Of a stretch of DNA of 64,000 nt, positions 25,640 to 38,300 are shown in pieces; the first letter of the stretch is position 1; each line of letters opens with the position of its first letter. The DNA is taken from contig NC_088295.1 in assembly GCF_032854445.1 (NCBI RefSeq), positions 80,258,028 through 80,322,027 of the forward strand, read 5' to 3'. Below the pieces are notes generated by a model. That model had not been told where the DNA came from. It saw only the letters and a program-made list of their open reading frames with translations, and did not search any database. This DNA comes from Liolophura sinensis (lineage: Eukaryota; Mollusca; Polyplacophora; Chitonida; Chitonidae). The position numbers were made by a program, and so were the translations under genes.

Positions 25640-26285
25640 TGGACCGACCAATAAGGCCAAGCCAAACGATGGAGCGCCAAGCTAAGCGATGAAGCGCCAA
25701 GCCAAGCAAGGGAGCACCAAGCGATAGGGCGCGAAGCCAAGCGATGGAGTGCCAAACAAAACGAGGGGGCGTCAAGTCAAGCGAGGGAACGTCAAGCCAA
25801 ACGAGGGAGCACCAAGCCTGTGTCCCAGCCCAAGGGAAGACAAAGCCAAGGAAGGGAGTACAGTGAGGGAGCGCCAAGATAGGAGCACCAGGCCAAGCAG
25901 GAAACACTAAGCCAAATTAGAGAGCACCAGACAAGAGAGAGAGAGAAACGGAGAGACAGAGGGCTAATCGACGGGGAACCAACAGACGTTAAGTGGGCGA
26001 TAGTGAGAGGCAAGCCAAAGGAGAGAGAGCCAATCGAGAGAGCACGAATCGAGATAGCGCCAAGCGAGAAGGTACCAAACGAAGAAACACCGAAAGCTGA
26101 GCAACGAGTCACGAAAGAACGCCAAGCCAACAGGTAGGGTCGAGGTGAGGTGGGTGTTGATCGCAAGGGGTTGGGGTTTGAAAGGTGATCCTAAACAGAC
26201 AGCGTCAAGCGAGTGAGCACCAGGCTACTCAGTGTCGAAAGAGGGAGCGCCTAACGGGGGACGTGAAGCTAGGAAGCGACAAGAA
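25640..26285. repeat. Purine-rich degenerate short repeats
   Basis: Many variants of GGAGCGCCAAGCCAAGCGA at irregular spacing. The strand asymmetry (G+A on plus) produces long minus-strand ORFs with LALHRLAW-like peptides. These are artefacts. The region ends next to a poly-G tract. Confidence 0.75.
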
Positions 26286-26286
26286 A

Positions 26287-26303
26287 GGCGGGGGGGGGGG
26301 GGG
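26287..26303 (+). repeat. Poly-G tract
   Basis: An uninterrupted run of about 15-17 G closes the purine-rich repeat block. Length may be uncertain in the assembly. Confidence 0.8.
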
Positions 26304-27743
26304 CTGCTAAATATCATATCAAACCTTTTTCGAGCTTATTTTTGAGGGGACAACTAAAGAATTTGATGATGCGTTAATTTAATGTATAAACTATTATTCA
26401 CTTGTGGTATATAGCTTGGTAATGGTTTTTGGGCGCATGATGGTATTTAAACCAGGTTTTAAAACAGGGCGTGTACTGCTTATACTTGTTTATCATGTGG
26501 CAATTTATGTATTTGTTTGCTGTTTAAATGACATAAAGACCCATTCAAATCGGCGACCTCATTATTTATAAGCCCATCAGGTGCGGCGAGAGCACTGTAA
26601 TTTAAACGAGTGCGCAAAAAAAACCGTGTGCAACTTTAAGGCAGTTCAGAACTTTCCTCGTAAATCACGCTGCTTTGTCGCTCTTTAACATGGACAACAT
26701 TATTTACAAACAAAAAACAGAGACAAGAGAAATCGGCCAGCCGAGGCTGTGTGAAAGGTTTCACTGCTGCGCATGTTCTAGACACAAGGCAGGTTTAGTA
26801 GCATGTAGCATGTCTAAAAAAAGGCTTCCGTTATCGGTATTTTCTATCAAACATCTCCATGACGTAAGCGATCTGATTCAGTTATTACATCCTTGAAGGT
26901 AGCAAAAGAAATTGGTATGTTTCTTCCCAAGTTCCCAACCAGACACTGTCAATACTTAGATCACTCGACACTCAGGACATACCGAAAAAACAGGCGGACA
27001 AATTCCTCGAAAGTTCTTGGCAAGATTGATTCATGTGTCAAGACACCCACTCTACAAGCCATTGTAAAAAGCATACTATGTTCATGCATACAATCTGTGG
27101 AGCAATGTGCAATGGTTCCTGGTCAGATGACGTCGCAGTAACCCGCTGATATTCAGGATATATTATATACAGTTCATAAACATCGAGACGAACCTTATCC
27201 CTGCTGTAAAGAAGTAGTTCATATGCGGATTTACATGAGAGCAATTGTTTCTTTGTTCACGTACCTTCTTAACCACACATTGTGCTCCTCGAGTCTCAAA
27301 ATACTTTTTACACACACAGCTAAAACATTTCTTTCATCTGTTCAGCATCACAGAAAACCGTTGCTCGCTCACTTGACATGACTGCGTTCTAATTTCTTTC
27401 TTTATATACTTTCGTAAACATGTTTACGCCTATGTCTTGTTCTCGCCCACCAGCATCACGTCACTCGGATGCCCCCTTACCCTTCACCATGCAGGCCTTC
27501 TTTTCTCTAAGCTCAGCGAAACATTCCCAATTTAATCGTACATATATATGTCCTGTCATCCGTGCTCAGTGAGCCGTCCATATCACCATGCATGAGATAT
27601 TTACTACCTGTTTCTCCAGCCCCAAGCTTTTCACATTGTCCATTCTTCCCGAAGTCGACACATTACTTATGGATAACAAACCCCTTGAATTATTGCTAGT
27701 ATGGATGTTGGAAGCTATGATGAAACAACATAGAACTAATGTG

Positions 27744-27744
<1 letters not shown>
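26304..27744. other. No gene seen
   Basis: Short ORFs only; nothing recognised. Confidence 0.55.
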
Positions 27745-27818
<74 letters not shown>

Positions 27819-27886
27819 GTACTCAATAATATTTTCACTTATACGACGGCGGTCAGCATTATGGGTTAAGGAAACCGGGCAGAGTC
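27745..27886 (-). mobile_element. V-SINE fragment fused to a long TA microsatellite
   Basis: (TA)n fills 27,745-27,816 and passes directly into CCGTACTCAATAATATTTTC, CGGTCAGCATTATGGG and AAACCGGGCAGAGTC. The TA run occupies the place of the normal SINE tail. Confidence 0.8.
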
Positions 27887-28068
27887 TTTGTCCTTTGGTC
27901 TTATTGACGACGGCTAAACTTGGATGGGTGATCCTGTTCCATTTCCATCTCCATTGTATATGATGCAATGAATTTGAGTAATAAAAGTAATCCCCGGAGC
28001 TAAAGTGCATTCAGTTTCATATTGTTTCAAGATCTTGGTTACTATTTTTCGGAGCTTAATCTCCGATT

Positions 28069-28191
28069 TATTTATTTTATTTATTTATTTATTTGATTGG
28101 TGTTTACGCCATACTCAAGAACATTTCGCTTATATGACGGCGACCAGCATTATGGTGAAAGGAAATCGAGCAGACCCGGTGGGAAACCCAC
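28069..28191 (-). mobile_element. V-SINE, 3' part
   Basis: It shows ATTTATTTATTTATTTGATT, GGTGTTTACGCCATACTCAA, GACGGCGACCAGCATTATGG and GGTGGGAAACCC. The head is missing. Confidence 0.85.
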
Positions 28192-28272
28192 AAGCTTTAT
28201 CTCCGAGAAAATACTGTAAATATAACGAGTTGCAAAGATTGAACAAGTACTGGTTGGGAAAAAGCAGTTTTA

Positions 28273-28797
28273 TACGGTGGCCCATATACGACATTTTCCT
28301 TTTTTCTTAACTTTTGTAACTTTTTCTAAGGTTTCCCCTTGAGCGAAAATCTTTTCACTTGGGTGGAAACGATTCTCACCTGGGTGAAAACCTTTTCACA
28401 TGGGTGGAAACCATGTTTACATGGGTTTTCACCTAGGTACCAAGTTGAAACCTTTTCACCCAGGTGAAAACTCACTTGATGCCAGAAGCCTCGTTCTCGT
28501 TTCCGTGGGCAGAATGATGATGAACTATAACATGTAAGACCTTCAGCATGACGGAGAAAGGCGTGGATCAGGCAAGTCACATGGAATTCCACACGACCTC
28601 TCTGTAGATTGTTCCGAAAATTTTATCTGTAGTCAAAATGATTTCATCTTCCATTTTCCGAAATTTTTGGACCAGAACGAGGCGTTTGGTATCACGTGAG
28701 TTTTCGCCTTGGTGAAAACCTTTTCACCCAAGTGGAAAGCTAAGAAAAAGTTACGAAAGTTAAGAAAAGGGTAAAATGTAGTACATAGGCCACCGTA
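28273..28797. mobile_element. Foldback MITE-like element, 525 bp, with 6-bp target duplication
   Basis: The ends are inverted repeats (TACGGTGGCC at 28,273; GGCCACCGTA ending at 28,797). The outer ~64 bp of the two arms match at roughly 85%, and similarity continues inward to GAAAACTCAC.TGAT.CC on both arms. The arms carry repeated GGGTGAAAACC / GGTTTTCACC motifs. GTTTTA flanks the element directly at 28,267-28,272 and 28,798-28,803. There is no coding capacity; it would depend on a transposase encoded elsewhere. The superfamily is not determined. Confidence 0.75.
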
Positions 28798-28929
28798 GTT
28801 TTAACCTATGTCCACGTAATTTGTTTTACTTTGAAATGTCCTTTTTTCTGCCACATAAAGAATACATGCGTGTACCTTGATTGCATAACGTATTTCTCAA
28901 GTTCTATTAGATGTGGTTCTCCTAAACAT

Positions 28930-28941
28930 ATGCGCATGCGT
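28930..28941. promoter_or_regulatory. NRF1-like palindrome
   Basis: TGCGCATGCG resembles the NRF1 consensus. No adjacent gene is seen. Confidence 0.15.
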
Positions 28942-29589
28942 ACTGCACTTTGTATATAAAATGTTGCCTATAGCACTGTCTTAGAAGGTCAGAAGACCGA
29001 TAAAGGTTTGCGAATAGGTGAGGTGTGATACTGTAGCTCACAATTTGATCCGTTCATAAACCGTTACCAAGGCTACTGATGGGCTTTTTGTGTTTTATGG
29101 TCGAGCATATAATCTAACCGCACTGTTGGACAGCCACATCGCTATTCTGTTACACTACAGCTATTGTTTAACCTCCTGTTTTTACAGTACCCTAGATTCA
29201 TGCTAACCACTAAAGATCGCTTTTCCCTTCTAAACGTTTCCTTTTTCCGTAACCAGGTTTTGCGATTTAAATAGTGACGCCTTTGAACTGTCATCTTTGG
29301 GATTCTTTGTACTTTTCATTTCTGAATTTAAAATACCATCACGTTTAACACTGGAAGCTTTCATTATGTAAAAAGCATTTCCATGGTGCAACCTGCGTAC
29401 GCACACTAATAAAAATCTAATCAGAGAAGCAAATGACGATGTGTGCATTTGTCAAACTCTTTGATAAATGTATTGTCCACATGTGTATTTACAGCAAGCT
29501 GTGCCAGTTCCATGTACCCAGCGGGATGCTAATTCCATTTACCAACTCTGCTTTCCACAATCTGCAGTAGGTATACTTATCACACGTTG

Positions 29590-29755
29590 TACCGAATTAA
29601 TTTACTACAGGCTATGGCAAGTGAGCTTTCAAAAAGTTGAAGCAAGCCTATGTACCACGGGCTATGGGAAGTTAGCTTACCGAAGTTTGCAATGTCTGTT
29701 TGTCTAAACCAAGTTTGTTTACTACAGGCTACAGCAAGTGAGCTATGGACGGCTG
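29590..29755. repeat. Short degenerate repeat
   Basis: Three copies of TACTACAGGCTATGGCAAGT-like sequence (29,602; 29,652; 29,720). Confidence 0.55.
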
Positions 29756-30296
29756 CTCTAAGTCCATAGGCTATGACCATGATAAAGCCCGTCTCAGCTG
29801 TAGAGATCTTTCACAGGTACAGACGTTTCTGTCGTCTGATATAGCTTTCTGGAAACACCAGTGGCATCTCAAATTATTGTGGAAAAGTGTTCATGGACAC
29901 ATATTGTATGTAAGTTTCTTGTGTCTTTAATTGTGTCTATGAACTGAACCGTAACGCTTATTATCATATACATACATCATTAATAAAAAGAACTCATGGC
30001 ACCATTATACATAATGGAATGTAGGAATGACTGCAAATCCTACAAGACAGTGGGTGCTATCTGAAATAAATAATAACCATGAATCAGGTGTATAACCCTT
30101 ACTTCGAGCACTCACATATTAAATTCTAACGTTGTTTGATTAAAATCATTCCCAGAGGAACAATAAACGTGTTGAACAATGAAATTATGCTCATGCTCAG
30201 TCTGGTGGGTTGATTCTCACAGGTAGTAACAGCATGGGTACACTTTAATACTAAAGGTACCTAAATTATTTCACAGCCAAAACAAGTGAACTGTTG

Positions 30297-30548
30297 ATTT
30301 ATTTGATTGGTGTCTTTGCCCGCACTCAAGAATAATTCACTTATATGACAGTGGCCTGTATTGTGGTGGGAGCAAACCGGGCAGAGCCTAGGGGAATCCC
30401 ACGACCACCGCTGGTAGACCTTCACACGTTTGGCCGGAGAGGAAGCTAGCATGAGTTGGGCTTGAACTCACAGCGACCGCATTGCTGGAAGGTTTCTGTG
30501 TAATTGCGCCGGGCTGACACGTTTAACTCTCGGCCACGGAAGACCCCC
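30297..30548 (-). mobile_element. V-SINE, full length, with target duplication
   Basis: It is complete from tail (ATTTATTTGATTGGTGTC) to tRNA-like head (GAACTCACAGCGACCGCATT..CTCGGCCACGGAAG). Direct repeats AGTGAACTGTTG (30,285-30,296) and AGTGAAATGTTG (30,549-30,560) flank it. Confidence 0.88.
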
Positions 30549-30560
30549 AGTGAAATGTTG

Positions 30561-32560
30561 TATCAACAGTAATACTTACTTTGTCACATGAATAAATGAA
30601 ACATAATTCTTTGCAATGGAAATACAAAAGCCATGTAAATTGAAAGTTATTGAAAGTTTTATTTACTAGATAACATCAGACATTTGGGTAACAAGCGTAC
30701 TCTAACACGTTCAGTAACCGAATTAAGCGGAGTTATTTCTGTAATCTGAACAGACAAGTGATTTGTGAAAACATTTGATTTACGTGCTATCTTGGTATTT
30801 ATAAACAGCCTTGTCGCTCGTGATTTGATAAACCTTTCCTTAATGTATTTGGTGATAAGGGCTGACTACGATATTGCATCAACAACAAAAAAAATATGGA
30901 TGAATTTATTTCCAGTAGTTTGCAGATTATTAAATATGTAGCATGTGTGTTGTCAAGTTTCGTTAACAAGAAGAGGAATGGTAAGATTAAAAAATGCAAA
31001 TCAACGTTTTTCTGTTCTGAGCAAATACGGTCTGAAAAGTCGATAACAAGGTGATGACTGATGATGGACATATTCATCATTGGTGACCGAATCTGTAAGC
31101 AAAAAAAAAAAACGATGCAGTAACTGCATTTGTCAACATTATAATGGGGTGGCAATGTTGAGTAGCTATGTCACGAACTCCAGATGTTGACAATTTACCA
31201 CCAACGTCATTACGGTGCTTTGTTATTGTTTTCACCAAAATCAGACTCATATTGTTTTAAGAATAGAAACAGGCGCATTAATTATTTATAATGAAAAACA
31301 ACAATAGGCTTCACATTGTTACATTCTAATGCTGAATGGGAACCTGAGCTCAAACATTTACGCCACCTTAATTCATTCACTCCAAAATAACTGGTTAAGT
31401 ATGGAAAGAATGGTTTTCATGCATGCATATTTAATTAAGTTCAGTTTTAATTTTTGGGAAATATCGGTTTGTATATAATGCGCTGAAAAGGATTAAAACT
31501 GTGTATGTTGTACATTTACGTAGGAAAGGACTTAACGTAAGTGGAGGAGTATTAATCATCAGGTCTGTTAGTCTTAGCAGGTGCATGTCATCGGAACATC
31601 AGTGTGTTTATGTTCAAACTTTTTTTGACTGATTAATTGATTGAATGACTGATTTGCTTTAAGTGGGTACCGGCCTGAATCGCAGTGGAACGTTTTCCAT
31701 CTACAGATAGACTAGCTGTATAAAACGTTTGCTTTTTTAATTGTAGCCTTTTTTTAAAATAAATTATGTACTTGTATTTAAGATTCAAAAAGAATGGTAT
31801 TCATTTCGCTTAGATTCCCTTGGCGTGACACGTGAATTGATGAAGTTCTTTCGTGAATTAAATCTTTACATAATACATTATGTATTATAAACCTTCAGGA
31901 ACCCTAACGTCAGATATCTACTGCCGAAAATTAACTTTTGACCAAGATATAATTATCTTGGTCAGATTCGGAGATCCCCATCGCCCTTTACATTTAAATG
32001 GAACGTTTTCAACATTCTGAGCGGAGGGTGAACGGGCAAAATTAAATATGGAGTTCTCTGGAAGTTGAGGTGTATTGATGGTTGGCGTTGGTAACAGCTG
32101 TTCATGACACGTTTTGCCCATGTTAAAGTGAAGCCATTTACTAGACAAATTACCGATTCCAGCAATATGTTCTGACATTCCTGTTCAGAGGCGTAATCTT
32201 TTATTTATTCCTGTCTCTGATTCTTCACCAGTTGACATGATTCAGCGATGTAAAGCGCTGTGTATAAGGTTTATTACTTAAGACAACAGTAATCATGGCG
32301 AAACGCTTTGAAATGACACCAACACGAGATTAACTACTGTTTTTGATCGTTGAGTCCATCGGGTAACTATTATCTATATGGTATGATACACAGACGCGCT
32401 ATCCGCAAGGAAGTTAAAATGAATTTACACCTAACTTACTAATACTAGTAATCTCGTCCTGGCGAGCATTACGGTGTGGGGACACACATGTGGCAAGAAT
32501 TTGGAGAAAAACAGTCAGAAGAAAAGTTGGCTGTGGATGTTGTCTATGAGGCTTTCTCGG
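30561..32560. other. No gene seen; two hairpins
   Basis: An ORF of 118 codons at 30,799-31,155 (minus) is Leu/Phe/Ser-rich with no recognisable domain or supporting splice sites. Confidence 0.5.
31870..31963. repeat. Two neighbouring perfect hairpins
   Basis: ATAATACAT/ATGTATTAT (31,870-31,888, 1-nt centre) and GACCAAGATA/TATCTTGGTC (31,940-31,963, 4-nt loop TAAT). Confidence 0.85.
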
Positions 32561-32569
32561 TATGGCTGA

Positions 32570-32850
32570 TGCAGAGACTGTCAAAGATATAGTTGAGATA
32601 GATACTGTAAGATACACAATCAGGCGTGATGCTGAGGCAGACAGTGTCAGAGGTGGTGATGAGGAAGACAGTGCCAGAGGTGGTGATGAAGCAGACGCTG
32701 TTAGATTTGGCGATGACACAGTCAGAGGTCAAGATAAGACAGACACTGTCAAATTGATGCTGAGGTAGACACTGTCAGAGGTGGTGATGAGGCAGACACT
32801 ACCAGAGATGATGCTGGGACAGACCCTGTAAGAGGTGATGCTGAGGTGAC
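32570..32850. repeat. 27-bp degenerate minisatellite
   Basis: The unit resembles GAGGCAGACACTGTCAGAGG + TGGTGAT. The period is a multiple of 3, so long acidic (plus) and serine/threonine-rich (minus) ORFs arise. There is no other sign of a gene. Confidence 0.8.
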
Positions 32851-32976
32851 GCACTCGAAGATTTTTTTTTTCAACACTGTCACGGTTGGTGTTACTTCAA
32901 AAATACTTCATTGCACTGCAATCTAGCATACATAATCTAATTTAAGCGGTTATAAATTGGACATATAGTTCAGAAG

Positions 32977-33173
32977 GCGTGGGCTGAGGTTCACAATTAT
33001 TATTTGCGTGGACTAAGGCTCACAATTATTCTTTGCGTGGACTGAGGTTCACACTTACTCTTTGCCTAGACTTAAGTTCACAATTGTTCTTTGCATGGAC
33101 GGAGGTTCACAATTATTCTTTGCTTGGACAGAGATTCACAATTACTCTTTGCCTGGACTGAGGTTCACAATTT
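32977..33173. repeat. 29-bp minisatellite, about 6.5 copies
   Basis: The unit is TTTGCGTGGACTGAGGTTCA + CAATTATTC, with a few substitutions per copy. Confidence 0.88.
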
Positions 33174-35078
33174 AGTACAGTTTACTTGTTCCACCTGAAT
33201 GCAAATAATGTAATAGCCTGGATATTATCAAAGACTTTGACATTCAGAAATGCACGATTAAGTCTGGCCGGGAACAGTGTAAACACTAATGGGATGACAG
33301 GTGAATTCTGTGTCACGGCATTTTCCACTCCAAGTCAATAACCCATGGGTGAATGTGTCTTGATGACACGTTCCGATTACACTTGACTATAGCGCAACCA
33401 CGTCGATGAGTGTCAGACATGATTCCAGAACCCTGAGCAAGGGATGCAGCTCCGGACTAGGTCATTCTCAGGTGTATTAGGTTACTCGTGTGGAACATTT
33501 ACTACTTTAATATTTACTGACACCTATACTAGGCATATTTGATGAAAACCTTATCACAAAGAGATAAGGATCGTAATAGGGTTTTCCGAATGAATTGGTT
33601 ACCTTAACGACGGACACCTTCACTGAAGCTCAAATTCAGAAAAACAGGCTAAGGGACAATTCATAGTTATTCTGTTTGCTTACAAAACATCGATTTTAAC
33701 AACAACAAAAAACACCCGCCAATCAGGTAATCCATCGTTCTAGACATTTTTTCCACAGTTATTTATTATTATTTGTTTATGGAAATAAATACCAGTATCA
33801 AGTTTATAAAAGATTATGTTGACTACCATATGCTAACGACCAGTGGGCGCTGTGTAACTTGTGATCAGCCGAAGAGTTTCGCGGGATTTCACATGCTCGT
33901 TGGCTAATGAACATAATATGCATTTACAATACGGCTATCCCAAAAGAGGTACAGCTTTCGCGTGTTTTCTGCCTTTAGAGCTTTGCAGTTTCTCAAAGCA
34001 AATCGCAGAATATTAAATCATGTTGCCTGGAGATTATAAGCGCTGGACTTTTAATTCCGAGCGTCTTTTTTCTGCTATAAATAAACCTTAATCAAAGAAA
34101 ACATTTGAAGGATAATAGGCTTAACCCCGGAAGACATATTTACAGCTTTCAAGTTTTCCACCCATTATAGGTATATGTTTATTTGAAAGACGAAAGAATA
34201 TATTTATAACGATAGTATCTGCTAACCTCAACAAATATACTTTCCACTCCAAGACGAATTGTTTCTTAATTCTCTCCAAGGTATCAAAAAGGAAAACATT
34301 GATGTTTAGAAGGCGTGTAAATTGCTACCATTTATGCATTTACATGAACAGTTAGAATAAAACTGAGACCCTGAGGTACTGACGGACGTAAATTGACAAA
34401 AGGCCGTATTTCACCTGTTACGTGTAACCATTTGGCAGCTATCACACTGCACGTCGCTGCTCTGATTTTACTCTCTATGCTGTACGTCTTTAATTATCTT
34501 GGAATCAAATCAGGGTTGGGTTATACCAGATTTTAAAAATGGTACTTGTTGCTGTCTCGCCTGGAGCTTATAACTGAGGAGTTAGAGCAGGGAAACTCGA
34601 CTTGTTAGCACGGTGTCAGTATTATGTGACAGGGTGATGGGTGTCATGTCCTGTTGTCTTCGGCGTGATACTTCAGTGGCGGCAGCATTTTGGCCTCATG
34701 GATTCGCCCTGCCACAAGGATACAGTATATGGACATACACCTAATGACGCCTCATCGTCTCATGTGGCTGAATAATTGTGAAGTTCGACGTAAAGACTTA
34801 AGAATACGTGCATACTGGATGCAGTTGCCAGCAATAAGTATGGGAGAAGGTCATATAGATTATAGTTGGACTGATTTCTTTTATTATTACAATAATGGAA
34901 AACCAACAAAGTAATTCGACTTCAAGCTGTGATAGCAATTGAATTTCTGGTTAAAAAATTTAAAGTGAAAACACATAATGGAAGCACAACCACAAATGGA
35001 GAGAGAGTGTCGCATTCGTTATTCATTTTCCGTTTATATGTATTTATTCCACAAAGAAAACACAATGGGTTGCGTTAT
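33174..35078. other. No gene seen
   Basis: AT-rich; nothing recognised. Confidence 0.55.
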
Positions 35079-35088
35079 ATACACTGTG

Positions 35089-35366
35089 GGGGTCTTCGTG
35101 GCTCAGTTGGTTAGCGCGCCAGGGCAGCGTTACGACCCAGGAGCCTCTAACCAATGCAGACGCTGTGAGTTCAAGTCCAACTCATGCTGGCTTCCTTTGC
35201 CGTCATAAACTGGAAGGTGTTTCAGCAACATGCGGATGGTCGTGGGTTTCCCCCGGGTCCTGTCCGGTTTCCTCCCACCATAATGCTGGCCGCCGTCGTA
35301 TAGGGCCTAAGTGAAATAATCCCGAGTACGGAGTAAAAAAACAGTTAAATAAACAAATAAATAAAA
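35089..35366 (+). mobile_element. V-SINE, full length
   Basis: The head is GTCTTCGTGGCTCAGTTGGT with B-box-like GAGTTCAAGTCC. The V-domain reads GGTCGTGGGTTTCCCCCGGG and GTCCGGTTTCCTCCCACCAT. The tail is AAATAAACAAATAAATAAAA. Flanking repeats are ATACACTGTG (35,079-35,088) and ATACACGGTG (35,367-35,376). Confidence 0.9.
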
Positions 35367-35376
35367 ATACACGGTG

Positions 35377-38300
35377 TTGCTACTATTCACATTTTCGTTT
35401 TCAGGGAATTTACATAAGTTTATACGTGTAGAACTCTTATAACTCTTTTATTTCATATTTCAGACGGCGAAGTAACCTGTAGTTTCAGTTGACTACAGCA
35501 ACACGTGAGAATCTGAAACAGCGTGGGTTTATATAGATTTCTTCCTAACACCTGTAAAAAGTGAAGATTAACATCTTGTGTGAGACATTTCCAATGGATG
35601 AATCCAACACATCCGATATCCCACCACCCATTCTCGAGACAACATTAATTTTCATTCCATCCCGGTGAAAGCAACTGTGATAAAGATTGAGCATTTGTAA
35701 CCAATGTGTGGGAAATCCGGTTAACCTGTTTGCAAGAATACTGCAAATAGGTCTGTTCCTATTCGAATAGACAATCTCTATTAGGTTTCACCAGAGAGAA
35801 CAAGATCTGTCCAGTTTTTGAAGTAACTGTTACCGTAAGACACACCCATCCTCAATGGAATGTGACAATAATTCACCTTGGCAAAATTTGAGACATACTA
35901 GCACTTAACAGTGCTTTAACTACTCATACCCGACGTGATCTGGTCCTGAAAACCAACAATCAATCCAAGAAACAGAAACAGACCATGTTGTACTGAAATG
36001 TGAGCTGCAGCATCCCAGAAGACGTACACAGGTAATACAAAATTAGTCTATGTTGTAACCAACTGGGCACCCTTTCACAAGCTGGTTGTAAATAACACGG
36101 TCACATGTGTGTTTAACATGTTTATGTGTTGCCATTGTAGTTACAGTTAACTTATCCTTATGTCGCATTGTGGAACAGGGTCAATGTCATGATGAGTTGT
36201 CTTTAAACATGTCTTTAGTTGCATTTTTATGAGTCTGCCTCTCTGTCCATACCTTGTGCTGTTCCAGTACCAGTTTTAGGTGCCAGCCGTTTGGAGACGC
36301 GCACCGAAAACTGAGCAAAACACAACTTTACCCTCAATGATCTAATGTTAAGGTTTGTGGATTCACCTGTAAATTTCCATTTTAATTCTTCGTCAGAAAA
36401 TCAGTCGTCCACACAAAGAATTTATTTCCATAGGTATTCACATATAATTGGGGAACATGCTTCATTCTAGAACACCATATAAGGTGCCAAAAAAGAAACT
36501 CAAAAGGGACTTTTCAAAAGATGTATCTACCTTAATTATATTAATACTATGCCAGGTCAATATATATATAGTAACAAAAGCTCATTCGGCTATGGCACCA
36601 GGTTACAAGTAGATGTTCATCTCAGCTTCTGGTAACACCATCAGCTGCCGCCTATGCCTTTCTTTTTTTGGGGAGAGTATAGATAGTTTCTAGAGTTTTG
36701 AGACAGAGAGGTCAGAAATCGCAAGAATCTGTTTTAAAACGGGTAAAATCTATACATGAAATGATGATTCCACTCATTAACACAGAGACCATCCTTCACA
36801 GAATTATCCAGAATGTAAATCTAGGCGTTATAACAGACTTCTGTCACCAAACGTCAATCTTCATTGACGCTTCAGGTCAATAATAACGAGATCAATTTCT
36901 AAAATAATGATCAACATAAACCAAAAATTATAAAATGCATATAAAACAAGAACATCGGACGGCGTGCTGTAAAGAGTCAGTTAAACGTTTTCAGTGATCC
37001 CGGACAGACAAATAGGGCTGTTTAGTTAATCAGTCAATATGACTGACTGTCTCAGTGTGGAGAATGGCTCTGTTGAAATGGCATAAAGGGTATAATAGAA
37101 AACATGATGAGAGACGTCAGTAAAGCAGCTTTAGTAGAAACTATATGACGTCATTGGATAGTTACATCCTTAACCCTGGCATCGTGACAAATGCACTTGA
37201 CAATTTATGGCTGAGTAACAATCTGGTATATTGTTATATGAAAAGTGTATTACTCATGGCATCTAATGGTTTTCTCCTGGAAGATTATTAAGGTCACGTG
37301 TTCGAATCCAGCTCAGAGTGGTTCGGCCGTGGCAAAACTGGGATTTGCGGATTACCTAACAAAGAAATATGGACCTACCCTGAAAATATCACTTCGATTA
37401 CATAAAAATTCAACTGTTCAAAATCACAGACCATTAGAGCTGGCTAGCTAGCCTCAATTTTAGCCGACCTGTTGCATTTACTGACGACTACGCCAATCAT
37501 TTTAAATGAGCTATACTATAAAGACACCTTTCACAGAACATCGTAAAAAAAAATACAGAATGAATGGGTCTTGTTGTAATCTGTTTTGAAGTCTATATAT
37601 TTATATATATCTTATACATATGTTGAAATTGATGCTTATAGATTTAACATACGTAGCCCTTAATTCTCCTCGGATGACATTCTGTATTGATTTGTGTTTC
37701 ATGTCAGTACACAAAATGCTTAAGTTCTCCATTATATTGTAAATAAGCGATATTTACTTGCATGTTGATCGTCGTTAAAGAGCATATTCAATACATGTGT
37801 AAAAGATCATCTCTTTCTTCACAAGCCGCCATTATCACCGATATTTCCACCCCAGCATGATAAACATTTATGCTATTTATAATATGTATTTATGCTTTCC
37901 TGTTATTAACGCCCTTCCACATTTATTTATTATAAAGTGGCTTCTTTTTTCGCTCCTTGTATAGCCTTAATTCAGTGCAATAGCTCCAGCGTTGTGATGT
38001 GAGGATGTTATGGAAAGGTATGTTGGATTTCAACACCCTTCGGTTCACCTCATTTCTAATAATACAATTATTTCAAGACATGAACACTTCTTGTGATTAT
38101 AATGATGTTCTTTTAGTCAAGTGCAATTAATATGTGACTTTTAGATGTTACTTTGAAATACCCCAGCAATATAACGTAGCATGGCTTTGGAGTGAAAAAC
38201 TGCTCTGCAATGTCAACGAGTTATTCCCCATTTCAGAAAATCTTTTACGCTAAAAGAGAATTTCATTTACCCTTCTGAAAAATTGTGTACATTGAAGTGA

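Larger units (their letters stand above)
28804..30284. other. No gene seen
   Basis: Holds the weak NRF1-like site and the short degenerate repeat at 29,590. Confidence 0.5.

Noticed and set aside
25456-26166. Three minus-strand ORFs of 94-124 codons rich in Leu, Ser and Trp
   Set aside because: They come from the purine-rich degenerate repeat, with no domain or splice support.
27566-28010. ORFs with long Tyr-Ile runs
   Set aside because: They are translations of the TA microsatellite.
28326-28592. Minus-strand ORF of 88 codons
   Set aside because: It lies inside the foldback element arms and is repetitive (KVSTQV-like).
32414-32768. Acidic ORF (plus) and Ser/Thr-rich ORF (minus)
   Set aside because: They are a product of the 27-bp repeat. 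A real low-complexity protein cannot be excluded, but there is no supporting signal.
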